Positions 12,851 to 21,516 of a DNA stretch of 64,000 nucleotides are shown piece by piece. This stretch comes from Pseudomonas oryzihabitans (lineage in GTDB: Bacteria; Pseudomonadota; Gammaproteobacteria; Pseudomonadales; Pseudomonadaceae). Below the pieces are notes generated by a model, which worked only from the letters and a program-made list of their open reading frames with translations, had not been told where the DNA came from and ran no database searches. The DNA lies in assembly GCF_024652905.1 (NCBI RefSeq), contig NZ_CP102430.1:34313-98312 (forward strand), written 5' to 3'. Every line of letters starts with the position of its first letter. The stretch's first letter is position 1. A program made the position numbers and the translations under genes.

Positions 12851-15521
12851 TACCGCATTCAAAAAGCTGACGAAAAACATGGATCTGTCGCTCGGCGTAC
12901 AACAACCCGAGGGCGCTGCGCTGGATGACGACGAATTGCTGGTCAGCGCAATGGTCCCGTACGACGTTCACTACGACGACCAGACCGTAATGACCAGCGA
13001 GGAAGCATTGGTGCAGGTCATCAAGGTGGATGGCCTGCTGTTCGACTCCCTGTCGGCTGAGCAAATCAAGCGCTTCGAGCATCAGCGCAATACTGTGCTG
13101 CGTACCGTGGCCAGCAGCGACATGACGATCTATGTGCATGTCGTTCGCCGGAAGACCACTGACTTCCCCGATGGGGTCGGCAGCACCTGGTTCGCGCAGC
13201 AGTACAACCAGCGGTTGCGCAAGCGCTATGAAAGCCGGGGCTTCTTCGTCAACGACATCTATATCTCGCTGGTGAGAAAGCGTTTCCGTGCCGGCATGCC
13301 TGGTCTGATGGACCGGGCCGTCGCCCTGATGACCGGCACCGAAGCCAGCAAGACAGAAGCCGAGTCGATGGAGGCCATGGCCGACGCGCTGTACAAGGCG
13401 TCCAACCTGGTGCTGCGTAGCCTGTCCGACTACGGCCTTCGTCGCCTGCAGATTCAACGGCACCCGCAAGCTACCGACGGGCTGATAGATCGCGAGAGCG
13501 CGTTCCAAGCTGTCCAGCGGTACAGGCTCAAGTGGGCGACCTTTAAGACCGAGCTGGGCGATCTTGAAGAGTACGACGCAGAGGCGGTGTATGACTTCCT
13601 CGGTGAAGAGTTCTGCGAGCTGAGCAGCTTCTTCAACTACCTGATCAACCTGGATGATCGTCGCGTGCCGGTCACTGATCTCAAGATCAATGAGGCGCTG
13701 CCCTACGCTCGGCTCAATTTCCGGGTGCTGGCCAATATGTGCGAGGTGCGCGGCAGCACGTCGTCGAAGATTGGCGCCGTACTGAGCATGGGTGAATGGC
13801 CCCGCCGTACGCCCTCCCGCATGTTGGACAAGTTCCTGCAGCAGCCGGTGGAGTACGTCATTACCCAGTCGTTCTCGTTCATCAACCGCATCGAGTCGGA
13901 GCAGGGGATGATGGATGAAACCCGGCGCCTGACGGTGGACGACAAGCACAATATCTCCGAGGACGATCAGAAGGAGCTCAAGCAAGGCATCAGCGACCTG
14001 CGTCGGGGAAACGCCGTCAACGGCGCGCACCACCTGACGATCTTCGTGCATGTCGATTCGCTGCCGATGACCACCGAGGCCAATCGCGAGATCAATCGCC
14101 GCAACCTCGATCACGCGGTCGGCCTGGTCGAAGGATGCTTCGTGGAAATGCTGGTGAAGCCGGTCCGCGAGTGGTTCGCCCTGGAAACGTTCTTCTGGTC
14201 CCAGCTGCCTGGTCAGAAGGAAGCGCTCATCGGTCGTCGCGGCAAGATCAAATCCACCAATTTCGCCGGGTTCGCGTCGCTGCACAATTTCGCCCGCGGT
14301 CGTCGTGATGGCAACCTGTGGGGACCGGCGATCACCGCGTTCGAGACCGAGAGCAATACCCAGTACAACTTCAATTTCCATCGCGAAATGGAAGGCATGG
14401 TCGCCGGCCACACGGCAATGGCAGCCGATACCGGGTCAGGCAAGACAACCCTGCTAGCGGCCCTGATCAGCGAGGCAGATAAGGCACAGCCGCTGGTGTT
14501 CTGGTTCGACAACCGCTACGGCGCCAAGGTGTTCATGAAGGCAATGGGCGGGATCCATACCACCCTGTCACCTCATGGCCAAATGCGCTGGAACCCGCTC
14601 AAGCTGCCCGATACCCCGGAAAACCGAGCGTACCTGGTGGACTGGCAAGTCCAGATGCGTGAGTGCTACGCGACCACTCCGACCAGTGCCGACGACATCA
14701 AGCGGTTCAAGACCGCTGTCGAGGAAAACTATCTGCTGCCCGAGCAGGATCGCCGTCTGCGCAATGTGGTGTGGACCTACGGTCAGGGCGAGCTGGCCGA
14801 CGTGATGGCCATCTGGCACGGGGCCAAAGGGGTCACAGGGGCGAATGCCGGCGTATTCGACAACGCCGAGGACACTATCGACCTCTCCAAGGCTCGGCAC
14901 TACTGCTTTGAAATGATGGAATTGCTCAAGGGTGGCGAAGCTCGGCCTGAGCTGCCTGTCGTGATGAGCTACCCGCTGCATCGTATCGAGCAAGCCATGA
15001 ATGGCCGGCCTTTCATCCTGGTGCTGGAAGAAGGGCAGAACCTGGTCAAGAACGACTTTTGGCGCAAGCGTATCGACAACTTCATCATGCAGATCCGCCG
15101 CAAAAACGGGCTGATCATCTTTGTCACGCCCGATGCCAAGTATTTCCGGAGCGAAACCGACTCCATCGACAAGCAGACCGTGACCAAGATTTATCTGGCC
15201 GGAGATCAGGTGAAGGATGAGGACCATCAGAACCTGACCGAAGTCGAGCGCGAGTGGCTGCGCAAGCTGAATCAGAAGGATCGCAAGTTCCTGATCCGTC
15301 GTGGTCAGGAGTCGATTCGAGCTTGCTTCGATCTGTCCTCCGACAAGCCCGAGGAAGACCTTTCGGACTTCATCCCGGTGCTGTCTTCGAACGACGTGGG
15401 TGTAGCGCTGATGGAATCCATCATCGAGCGCCTGGGCACCGACGATCCCGAGGTTTGGGTTCCTGTCTTCATGGCAGAGGCCAAGACCAAAAACACCCAC
15501 AACTTGAAGGCGGTCCGCTGA
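12837..15521 (+). CDS. virB4: VirB4 type IV secretion ATPase
   Basis: 894 residues, the usual length for VirB4/TrwK plus. The N-terminal half is the CagE/TrbE/VirB domain. The C-terminal AAA+ domain has Walker A D-T-G-S-G-K-T-T-L-L (about residue 535) and Walker B F-I-L-V-L-E-E-G-Q (about 730). It powers pilus biogenesis and substrate transfer at the inner membrane. GGGGG precedes the ATG, which lies within virB3. The stop shares a base with the virB5 start. The second copy (61993-64000) is truncated by the window end. Confidence 0.95.
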   Translation: MRLVDTAFKKLTKNMDLSLGVQQPEGAALDDDELLVSAMVPYDVHYDDQTVMTSEEALVQVIKVDGLLFDSLSAEQIKRFEHQRNTVLRTVASSDMTIYVHVVRRKTTDFPDGVGSTWFAQQYNQRLRKRYESRGFFVNDIYISLVRKRFRAGMPGLMDRAVALMTGTEASKTEAESMEAMADALYKASNLVLRSLSDYGLRRLQIQRHPQATDGLIDRESAFQAVQRYRLKWATFKTELGDLEEYDAEAVYDFLGEEFCELSSFFNYLINLDDRRVPVTDLKINEALPYARLNFRVLANMCEVRGSTSSKIGAVLSMGEWPRRTPSRMLDKFLQQPVEYVITQSFSFINRIESEQGMMDETRRLTVDDKHNISEDDQKELKQGISDLRRGNAVNGAHHLTIFVHVDSLPMTTEANREINRRNLDHAVGLVEGCFVEMLVKPVREWFALETFFWSQLPGQKEALIGRRGKIKSTNFAGFASLHNFARGRRDGNLWGPAITAFETESNTQYNFNFHREMEGMVAGHTAMAADTGSGKTTLLAALISEADKAQPLVFWFDNRYGAKVFMKAMGGIHTTLSPHGQMRWNPLKLPDTPENRAYLVDWQVQMRECYATTPTSADDIKRFKTAVEENYLLPEQDRRLRNVVWTYGQGELADVMAIWHGAKGVTGANAGVFDNAEDTIDLSKARHYCFEMMELLKGGEARPELPVVMSYPLHRIEQAMNGRPFILVLEEGQNLVKNDFWRKRIDNFIMQIRRKNGLIIFVTPDAKYFRSETDSIDKQTVTKIYLAGDQVKDEDHQNLTEVEREWLRKLNQKDRKFLIRRGQESIRACFDLSSDKPEEDLSDFIPVLSSNDVGVALMESIIERLGTDDPEVWVPVFMAEAKTKNTHNLKAVR

Positions 15522-16213
15522 TGAAAAACCTCAAGAAATTCGGCTTGGCTGCAGCCGTCTCCCTGGCCATTGCTGGTCAAGCTCAAGCGACTGGCGTCCC
15601 TGTCGGTGATGCAGGCACCTGGATGGCTCTGGCTCAGAACCTGGCAACTCTCCAGCAGCAGTATCAGACGCTGAAAGACCAGTACGAGACGCAGGGGGGA
15701 ATCCTGAAAAACCTGCAGGGCACCTATGGTCGCGGCTCCATTGGTCTGGACGATTCGATCAACTCCGCGTCGGTCGTACCCGGATCCTGGCAGGAGGTGG
15801 TTTCCCGGCAGAACTCCGGCGCCTACGGCAGCAAGCAGAGCTATTACGAGGAACTGGTCAACACGCTCCCGCAGGAGCTGTTTGCCAATCCAGAAGGCAA
15901 CCGCGCCCGCGACTACCAGCTGAGTTCAGATTCGGTGGTCGCGGCTCTGTCGGCGGGCGATGCCCTGTACAGCGAAGTACAGGTTCACCTGAACAACCTG
16001 GCCACCCTGGGCTCGCAGGTCGATACCACCACGAACGCCAAGGACGCTGCCGATCTCCAGAACCGCATCGCCACTGAGAACGGCATGTTGTCTTCGGCCC
16101 AGTCGAAGTTGCAGGCCCTGAACATGAACCTGCAGGCGAACCTGGCCAACCAGGAGAACCAGGCAACCTCGGACAACGAGCAGTTTTTCCGCTGGAAAGA
16201 CGGCAACAACTGA
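15521..16213 (+). CDS. virB5: VirB5-like minor pilus protein
   Basis: 230 residues. Signal peptide M-K-N-L-K-K-F-G-L-A-A-A-V-S-L-A-I-A-G-Q-A-Q-A, then a helical, Gln-rich region (L-A-Q-N-L-A-T-L-Q-Q-Q-Y-Q-T-L-K-D-Q-Y) typical of VirB5/TraC, which caps the pilus tip and contacts recipients. The ATG at 15521 overlaps the virB4 stop (TGATG); the frame is open upstream to 15254 but that part lies within virB4 and lacks the signal peptide. A palindromic operator follows the stop by one base. Confidence 0.88.
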   Translation: MKNLKKFGLAAAVSLAIAGQAQATGVPVGDAGTWMALAQNLATLQQQYQTLKDQYETQGGILKNLQGTYGRGSIGLDDSINSASVVPGSWQEVVSRQNSGAYGSKQSYYEELVNTLPQELFANPEGNRARDYQLSSDSVVAALSAGDALYSEVQVHLNNLATLGSQVDTTTNAKDAADLQNRIATENGMLSSAQSKLQALNMNLQANLANQENQATSDNEQFFRWKDGNN

Positions 16214-16214
16214 C

Positions 16215-16230
16215 TTCTCGCGTGCGAGAA
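16215..16230. promoter_or_regulatory. Palindrome copy 4 (TTCTCGCGTGCGAGAA) inside the mpf operon
   Basis: It lies directly after the virB5 stop, and its last bases run into AAGGAG, the ribosome-binding site of the next gene. There is no clear -35/-10 pair, so binding here may act as a transcription roadblock or the hairpin may mask the ribosome-binding site. Confidence 0.6.
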
Positions 16231-16241
16231 AGGAGATCCAT

Positions 16242-16454
16242 ATGAAAGCGCTTTGGCTGGTCTTCAAGCTCATCACCTTCCCGATCTGGCTGCCGTTCTG
16301 GCTGCTCGGAAAAATGGGCAAGCTGCTGCTGCTGGTGCTGTTCGTCTCGGCTGCATCCGGTTGCGTGACCAACACCGGAAAGCTCGACAAGTCCCCCTGT
16401 GCTTGCGAGTTCACCCCCTTTGTCATCGATCACAAGGAGGCGAGCAATGCCTAA
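16242..16454 (+). CDS. Small lipoprotein, VirB7 or entry-exclusion type
   Basis: 70 residues. A hydrophobic N-terminal half ends in a lipobox, V-S-A-A-S-G-C (Cys41), followed by a short Cys-containing mature part (S-P-C-A-C-E-F). In pKM101 and R388 a lipoprotein between virB5 and virB6 is the entry-exclusion protein Eex; the core-complex lipoprotein VirB7 is also small. No other VirB7 candidate is seen in the operon, so it might serve that role. The signal region is longer than usual. AAGGAG lies six bases before the ATG. It overlaps the next gene by eight bases. Confidence 0.65.
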   Translation: MKALWLVFKLITFPIWLPFWLLGKMGKLLLLVLFVSAASGCVTNTGKLDKSPCACEFTPFVIDHKEASNA

Positions 16455-16851
16455 GTTCTTCACCCTGACCAATACCATCTGCCTGCTGGTTGGCGGCTTC
16501 GTGGTCGGCACCGTCATCTACGTCAACACTACGACCATTCACTTCGGTAGCGACGCGCCGACTGCACCCGCTGATGCCGGAGCCCCAGCTGTCCAGGCGC
16601 GCAGTGGCAATCCTCTGCTGAAAGCCACTCAGGCTGATGTCGCGGAGTGGTTCCCGGGCACCTGCTTTGCCGAGATCTACATGCAGGATCCGTCCTACAA
16701 CGGCGGCCTCGTCGAGGGCTGTATCGACAAGACGGCACAGGAGATCAAGGCGCAGACGGGCGTTGCCTTGGGTGCTAGCGACTTCCGGACGCCTGAAGTG
16801 ATCTCCCACTTCAAGAGCGTGTACGGAGCAGAGAACCCATGGCGGATCTGA
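16447..16851 (+). CDS. Membrane-anchored hypothetical protein of the mpf operon
   Basis: 134 residues. One N-terminal membrane helix (T-I-C-L-L-V-G-G-F-V-V-G-T-V-I-Y-V, 10-27), an Ala/Pro-rich linker, and a periplasmic domain with two or three Cys (T-C-F-A-E, E-G-C-I-D). I do not recognise the family. The start at 16447, after CACAAGGAGG, is preferred to the frame opening at 16399. It overlaps virB6 by 13 bases and is therefore part of the secretion operon; entry exclusion or a core accessory role are both possible. Confidence 0.65.
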   Translation: MPKFFTLTNTICLLVGGFVVGTVIYVNTTTIHFGSDAPTAPADAGAPAVQARSGNPLLKATQADVAEWFPGTCFAEIYMQDPSYNGGLVEGCIDKTAQEIKAQTGVALGASDFRTPEVISHFKSVYGAENPWRI

Positions 16852-17702
16852 CGCTAAAAGGCCTGGTAGGGGCGACCGATGAGGTGACGAAAAGCTTCGT
16901 CGCTCAGGTCTTCCCGAACCTGGCCGGCATGGTCGAGCCGATAGTCTACCTCCTGGCAGTCGGCTATTGGGTCGTACTCGGCCTGCAGATGTACAACGGG
17001 CATGTAGCCGTCAAAACCTGGGATATCGTCAAGCGGGCCATGCTGACAGCGCTGGTGTTCAGCACGCTGAACTGGTCAAAGGGCGGCATCCAGCTGTACG
17101 ACATCTGGGGAGGTTGGACCGAAGGTATCGCCGCCAAGATCATGAATGGTGGGAAAGACACAACCTCCATGCTCGATTCGCTCTACCAGAATGTCGGCAA
17201 AGTCTCCGCCACTCTGATGAATGTGAACTGGCGGCAGGTTGCAATGATCGTCATGGGCGCGGGACTGTTTGTTCTGAATTGCATCCTGTTCATTGCTGCA
17301 ATCCTGAACATGCTGATCGCTAAGTTCGGTGCCGCGATTGTAATGTCGATCTTGCCAATCCTGGTCGGCTTCATTTTCTTCGATGCTGTACGTCAATGGG
17401 CAATGAACTGGTTTAGCAAGATGCTGAACTTCTCGCTGATCTACATCCTGTCGATTGCAGTCGTCCGATTTGGATATCAGATATTCGGCGAGGCCATTGA
17501 TTCTGTTGCAAAGACTGCGACGATCAAAAGTGCAGCCCTGATTACTGCGCAGCAGTGGGGAACACTGGTGATTGTCGAGGGCGTTTTGATCATCTGCATG
17601 CTGCAGGTTCGTAGTTGGGCAGCTGCATTGTCATCCGGCGCAACGGTAGGCGGTTCGTCGCTGTTGGTCATGGCACTGCGCTCTGTTGGGATGAAAAGAT
17701 AA
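16839..17702 (+). CDS. virB6: VirB6-like polytopic membrane protein
   Basis: 287 residues with five or six predicted membrane helices, for example P-I-V-Y-L-L-A-V-G-Y-W-V-V-L-G-L near residue 35 and several between 135 and 265. Length and topology match VirB6/TraD/TrwI, the inner-membrane channel component. Its position between virB5 and virB8 agrees. The stop overlaps the virB8 start by one base (TAATG). Confidence 0.85.
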   Translation: MADLTLKGLVGATDEVTKSFVAQVFPNLAGMVEPIVYLLAVGYWVVLGLQMYNGHVAVKTWDIVKRAMLTALVFSTLNWSKGGIQLYDIWGGWTEGIAAKIMNGGKDTTSMLDSLYQNVGKVSATLMNVNWRQVAMIVMGAGLFVLNCILFIAAILNMLIAKFGAAIVMSILPILVGFIFFDAVRQWAMNWFSKMLNFSLIYILSIAVVRFGYQIFGEAIDSVAKTATIKSAALITAQQWGTLVIVEGVLIICMLQVRSWAAALSSGATVGGSSLLVMALRSVGMKR

Positions 17703-18367
17703 TGGACAAACAGTTCACGAAAGAAGAGAAAGCACGCCGCAAGCGTGAGCTTGAAGGCAACAAAACCAAGCAGGAGCGCAACCGTTCCCTGTTGGCCCAA
17801 GGGGTACAGGCAGTGGTCATTCTCAGCCTGGGATTCGCAGTTGCCAGCCTTGCCAATTCGAAGACCTACATTCCTGTCGTGACAGTCCTGGGCGCGGATG
17901 GCGAGGTGTTGAAGCAGCGCGTCATCGACAAGGACAACGTGGGCAAAGAGGAAGCCGTCACCGAAAAGGTGCTGTTCGACATGATCCGGGCCTGCAACAC
18001 CTTCGACCTCCGTCGCAAGCAGCAGCTGTCCGATACATGCCACACCTACATGACCCCCGACGTTGCCGCCGAGTACGAGAAAGAACTGAGCCCGGAGAAT
18101 CCGACCAACCCCTACCTCAGCCTAGGGGAAAAGGACTGGATCGAAGCCCAGCCCTACATGATGAACAAGGTCGGTGATGAATATCAGGTGTCGTTCAACT
18201 CCATCAAGCACCGATGGGGTGACAACCAACCCGTAGAACACCGATATCTGGCGACTATTAAAGTCAATCACACCTTGGTCCCGCGTGCGCTGGGCGAGCG
18301 CTGGGAAAACCCGTTCGGTACTTTGGCCACTCTGTACCGCAAGAGCGAAGAACTGAGCCGCCGGTAA
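17702..18367 (+). CDS. virB8: VirB8-like inner-membrane scaffold protein
   Basis: 221 residues. A basic cytoplasmic N-terminus (K-E-E-K-A-R-R-K-R-E-L), one membrane helix at about 30-50 (G-V-Q-A-V-V-I-L-S-L-G-F-A-V-A), and a periplasmic domain containing D-V-A-A-E-Y-E-K-E-L. This is the VirB8/TraE/TrwG layout. It nucleates assembly of the secretion channel. The start at 17702 (TAATG overlap with virB6) is preferred over the frame from 17615, which lies inside virB6. Confidence 0.87.
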   Translation: MDKQFTKEEKARRKRELEGNKTKQERNRSLLAQGVQAVVILSLGFAVASLANSKTYIPVVTVLGADGEVLKQRVIDKDNVGKEEAVTEKVLFDMIRACNTFDLRRKQQLSDTCHTYMTPDVAAEYEKELSPENPTNPYLSLGEKDWIEAQPYMMNKVGDEYQVSFNSIKHRWGDNQPVEHRYLATIKVNHTLVPRALGERWENPFGTLATLYRKSEELSRR

Positions 18368-18394
18368 TTCGCTTAATCCACAAGGAAACTTCCA

Positions 18395-19180
18395 ATGAAA
18401 AAACACTTCGTTTTGCCGACAGCTATTGCCCTGAGTTTGGCAATTGGCATATCTAACGCGCAGGCGGCCAAGTTGCCGCAGCCCCTGTCCAGCGATAATC
18501 GCGTTCAGCAAGTGCCCTACGATCCCAATCAGGTTTATCAACTTACCGGCACTTACGGATATCAGACTTCCATCGAATTTGAAGCCGATGAAATGGTGAA
18601 AGTGGTAGCCCTGGGCGACACCATCGCCTGGCAGAGCATGCCGTTCCGGAATCGGGTCTTTCTCAAGCCGGTGGAAGACAACGCTGAAACGAACATGACC
18701 GTTATCACCAGCAAGCGGACTTATTACTTTCAGCTGAATAGCAGCAAGAGAAAGAGCGGCCAGTCGTTCCTGGTGCGCTTCGTCTACCCGAGCACACGCC
18801 TTACCTCTTACAACGCCGAGCAGCAGCCGGCTCCCGGCGCTACCCCTGTAGCCACGGCGAGCGCTGCAGGAACGCCGAACATCAACTACGGCTATTCCGG
18901 CGACAAGGATGCCATCGGCCTGCAGGCCGTGATGGATGACGGGCAATTCACCAAGTTCCTGATGAAGAAAGGGGCGGATCTCCCACAGTTCTACCGCGTG
19001 CTGCCGGACGGCACCGAGGCCATGGTCGATGCCCATCGCGAAGGTGAGTACTGGGTGGTCAAGCGCCTGGCCAGCATGTTCGTGGTACGCAGCGGCAACG
19101 CTTACGTCTGCGTCGAGAACCTGGCCAATCCCTACAAGCGCACCGTGACCCGTGGTGCCCGTGACGGCGGAGGTGCATAA
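18395..19180 (+). CDS. virB9: VirB9-like core-complex protein
   Basis: 261 residues. Signal peptide ending near S-N-A-Q-A-A (residues 20-25). The N-terminal domain contains the family pattern V-Y-Q-L-T-G-T-Y-G-Y-Q-T-S-I-E-F, and the C-terminal domain ends W-V-V-K-R-L-A-S-M-F-V-V-R-S-G-N, the VirB9/CagX signature. It forms the outer-membrane ring with VirB7 and VirB10. CAAGGAAAC precedes the ATG. It is two bases from virB10. Confidence 0.92.
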   Translation: MKKHFVLPTAIALSLAIGISNAQAAKLPQPLSSDNRVQQVPYDPNQVYQLTGTYGYQTSIEFEADEMVKVVALGDTIAWQSMPFRNRVFLKPVEDNAETNMTVITSKRTYYFQLNSSKRKSGQSFLVRFVYPSTRLTSYNAEQQPAPGATPVATASAAGTPNINYGYSGDKDAIGLQAVMDDGQFTKFLMKKGADLPQFYRVLPDGTEAMVDAHREGEYWVVKRLASMFVVRSGNAYVCVENLANPYKRTVTRGARDGGGA

Positions 19181-19182
19181 GC

Positions 19183-20478
19183 ATGGCCGACGAAAAAAAC
19201 CCGAACCCGAATCCGGGCCAGAATCCGAGCCAAGCTCAGCAGCCGGAGAAAACCCGCGAAGAAGAGATTCGCGAGTGGAACGAATCCAACTCCATGCTCA
19301 AGAGCAGCCCTGGCAATAGCAAACGCAGCGGGATCGGGATTGCTATTGCGGCTGTTGTTGCCCTGGGCTTCACCTACTGGATCAAGAATGGCGGCTCCGA
19401 GGGTGAGAGCAAAAACTCCCTGGGCAGCGATGAGATCGTAGCCTCGGAGCGTCGCACTGTGGCCGATCCGCCGCCGAAGCGTGAGGCTGCCAAGGTACAG
19501 CCCGTGTCCAACCAGGGGCTATCCGAGGCGCCTTCCGATACGCCGCGTAGCACCGTTGACCGTCAGCAGCAGAGCGGCATGAGCGAAGAGGAACGCCGCC
19601 GTCAGCAGCTGGAGTTCCAGGCTGAGGTGGAACGTCAGAAGATGCTGGCAGCGCGGCAGCGCTCTGCCATCTTCGCCACGGCCAAGGAAGAGGGTTTCGC
19701 GGAGCAGGGCGGCGGGAAAGAAGGCCAGCAGGGCAGCGGATCCCTCATTGGTGGCGACGGCGGCAACCGCGCCCCTCAGAACGCCAACGATGCGTTTGCC
19801 GCGTCCACCTATGGCGAATCAGTACCCATCACCGAGGCCCGCGCACTCGAGAACCTGCAATTCAAGGTGCTGCAGGGCACTGTCATCGAAGCCACCCTTG
19901 AGCCTCGCGCTCAAAGCCAGCTCCCTGGGCAAATCTGCGCATCGATTGCCCAAGACGTTTACGCCGCCGAAGGGCGCCGCGTGATGATTCCCTGGGGCTC
20001 GAAGGTCTGCGGCAGCTACAACGCGAGCCTGATGCCTGGCCAGGAACGTCTGTTCACCGTCTGGAACATGCTCAGGACGCCACGTCTGCCAGGCCGTGTC
20101 CCGATGGAAATTGCCATCAACAGCGCCGGCACCGATCAGCTGGGCAGCGCCGGCCAGGGCGGCGTCGTGAACAACCACTGGGCACAGATTTTCGGGGTGG
20201 CCGCTGCCGTTTCGATCATCGGCGCCGGCGCCTCCAACAGCGGCGTTTCCTCTGGCGATGAAGAAAACTCGGCGTCGCGCTACCGCAGCGAAGTGCAGGA
20301 GGCGGCAGCGAATTCCTCGCAAACGATCCTGAGCCGCTACGCGAATATCCAGCCGACGATCACCGTTCCCCACGGGTCGCGGGTAGTCATCTACCTCCAG
20401 CGCGACCTGGACTTCACCAAGCAATTCGCCAAGCAGGCCGAGCAGGCTGAAAACGGCGGCGTCACGTTCATCAATTGA
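19183..20478 (+). CDS. virB10: VirB10-like core-complex protein
   Basis: 431 residues. A short cytoplasmic Asn/Pro/Gln-rich N-terminus, a membrane helix at about 50-66 (G-I-G-I-A-I-A-A-V-V-A-L-G-F), a Gln/Arg-rich periplasmic linker, and a C-terminal TrbI/VirB10 domain with L-P-G-Q-I-C-A-S-I-A-Q-D-V-Y and M-I-P-W-G-S-K-V. It spans both membranes and couples ATP use to channel opening. Standard length and operon position. Confidence 0.93.
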   Translation: MADEKNPNPNPGQNPSQAQQPEKTREEEIREWNESNSMLKSSPGNSKRSGIGIAIAAVVALGFTYWIKNGGSEGESKNSLGSDEIVASERRTVADPPPKREAAKVQPVSNQGLSEAPSDTPRSTVDRQQQSGMSEEERRRQQLEFQAEVERQKMLAARQRSAIFATAKEEGFAEQGGGKEGQQGSGSLIGGDGGNRAPQNANDAFAASTYGESVPITEARALENLQFKVLQGTVIEATLEPRAQSQLPGQICASIAQDVYAAEGRRVMIPWGSKVCGSYNASLMPGQERLFTVWNMLRTPRLPGRVPMEIAINSAGTDQLGSAGQGGVVNNHWAQIFGVAAAVSIIGAGASNSGVSSGDEENSASRYRSEVQEAAANSSQTILSRYANIQPTITVPHGSRVVIYLQRDLDFTKQFAKQAEQAENGGVTFIN

Positions 20479-20487
20479 GGGACCGTC

Positions 20488-21516
20488 ATGTCTGAGATCG
20501 CATCCTTTCGGCGCAAACTGGAACCCCTGGTTTCTTTGCTGGACGATCCCGAAGTCTCCGAGATCGCTATCAACGGGCCGGGTAACGTGTGGGCGGGCTA
20601 TCGCAGCAGCCGGTTCATGCGTCCGGTTGCTTGCGAGGGCGTGACGCTGCCACTGATCAAGTCGCTGGCCGATCTGATCGCCGCGCATACCGATCAGGAG
20701 GTCAGCGCCTATACACCGATCCTCTCTGGTCGGATCCCCATCAATCTCGACGATGGGGTATCGGAAAATGAGCGCGGCGACTATCGCGTCCAGGTCGTAC
20801 TCGCCCCGGCTGTAGAACAGCACATTGGCGGGATCGTCTGTATCCGGAAGCCAGGTCGCAAGCAGATATCGCTGGATGAATACGAGGCCATGGGGGCGTT
20901 CGATTTCATCAACCAGCCGCGTCAGCCCGCCGAGTACGGCGACGATCACCTGGTAGAGCTCTACCGGGCCAAGCGCTGGAAAGAGTTCTTCAAGGGCATC
21001 GTCAAGGCTCGCAAGAACATCATGATCTCGGCGGGTACCAATGCCGGCAAATCCACGTTCCTGAACGAGCTGCTGCAGCACGTAGACCTTAGCGAGCGGC
21101 TGGTAACCATTGAGGACACGCGGGAGATCAAGGCTCCAGGTGAAAACGTCGTCCACCTGATCTATTCACGCGGTGGCCAGGGCAAGGCGAGGGTGACGCC
21201 GTTCGATCACCTCGAATCCATTCTTCGCCTCACGCCCGACCGGGCAATCATGGGGGAGCTTCGCGGAGGCGAAGCCTTCCCGTTCCTCGAACTGCTGAAC
21301 ACCGGCCACAGCGGCTCGATGTCCACCATCCACTCCGACTCCCCGGACCTGATGTTCGACCGCCTGGCGTCGATGGCATCCCGTGGCGGTGCCGACATGA
21401 GCAAGAGCCAACTCATCGAGTTCTCCCGTCAGCTCATCGACGTGGTTATCCAGTGGGAATACGGCTTCGATGGCCGCCGCATCATCACCGAGGTGCAATA
21501 TGCAAAAGCTGCCTAA
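20488..21516 (+). CDS. virB11: VirB11 secretion ATPase
   Basis: 342 residues of the GspE/VirB11 family. Walker A A-G-T-N-A-G-K-S-T-F (about 180-189), an Asp box in V-T-I-E-D-T-R-E, Walker B in I-M-G-E-L-R-G-G-E-A, and a His box in N-T-G-H-S-G-S-M-S-T-I-H. A hexameric cytoplasmic ATPase that switches between pilus assembly and substrate transfer. It overlaps the following transglycosylase gene by 17 bases. Confidence 0.95.
   Translation: MSEIASFRRKLEPLVSLLDDPEVSEIAINGPGNVWAGYRSSRFMRPVACEGVTLPLIKSLADLIAAHTDQEVSAYTPILSGRIPINLDDGVSENERGDYRVQVVLAPAVEQHIGGIVCIRKPGRKQISLDEYEAMGAFDFINQPRQPAEYGDDHLVELYRAKRWKEFFKGIVKARKNIMISAGTNAGKSTFLNELLQHVDLSERLVTIEDTREIKAPGENVVHLIYSRGGQGKARVTPFDHLESILRLTPDRAIMGELRGGEAFPFLELLNTGHSGSMSTIHSDSPDLMFDRLASMASRGGADMSKSQLIEFSRQLIDVVIQWEYGFDGRRIITEVQYAKAA

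Larger units (their letters stand above)
1..14844. repeat. First pass of a segment repeated at 49157-64000
   Basis: Every open reading frame and non-coding landmark from here to 14844 reappears 49156 bases downstream with the same translation. The one base difference I could find is C at 1437 against T at 50593; the related repeat at 44365-44826 also has T at the equivalent place, so the first copy is the odd one. The offset is best read as the length of a circular plasmid of about 49,156 bp. Whether the record is an untrimmed overlap or a real multimer cannot be decided from the window. Confidence 0.97.

Noticed and set aside
12711..14411. 566-codon open frame on the minus strand inside virB4
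   Set aside because: It is antisense to a well-conserved ATPase with intact motifs, and its composition (many His, Gly, Gln, Arg) is that of a GC-rich codon shadow.
19819..21156. 445-codon minus-strand frame across virB10-virB11
   Set aside because: Antisense to two clear secretion genes; no recognisable domain and no ribosome-binding site.
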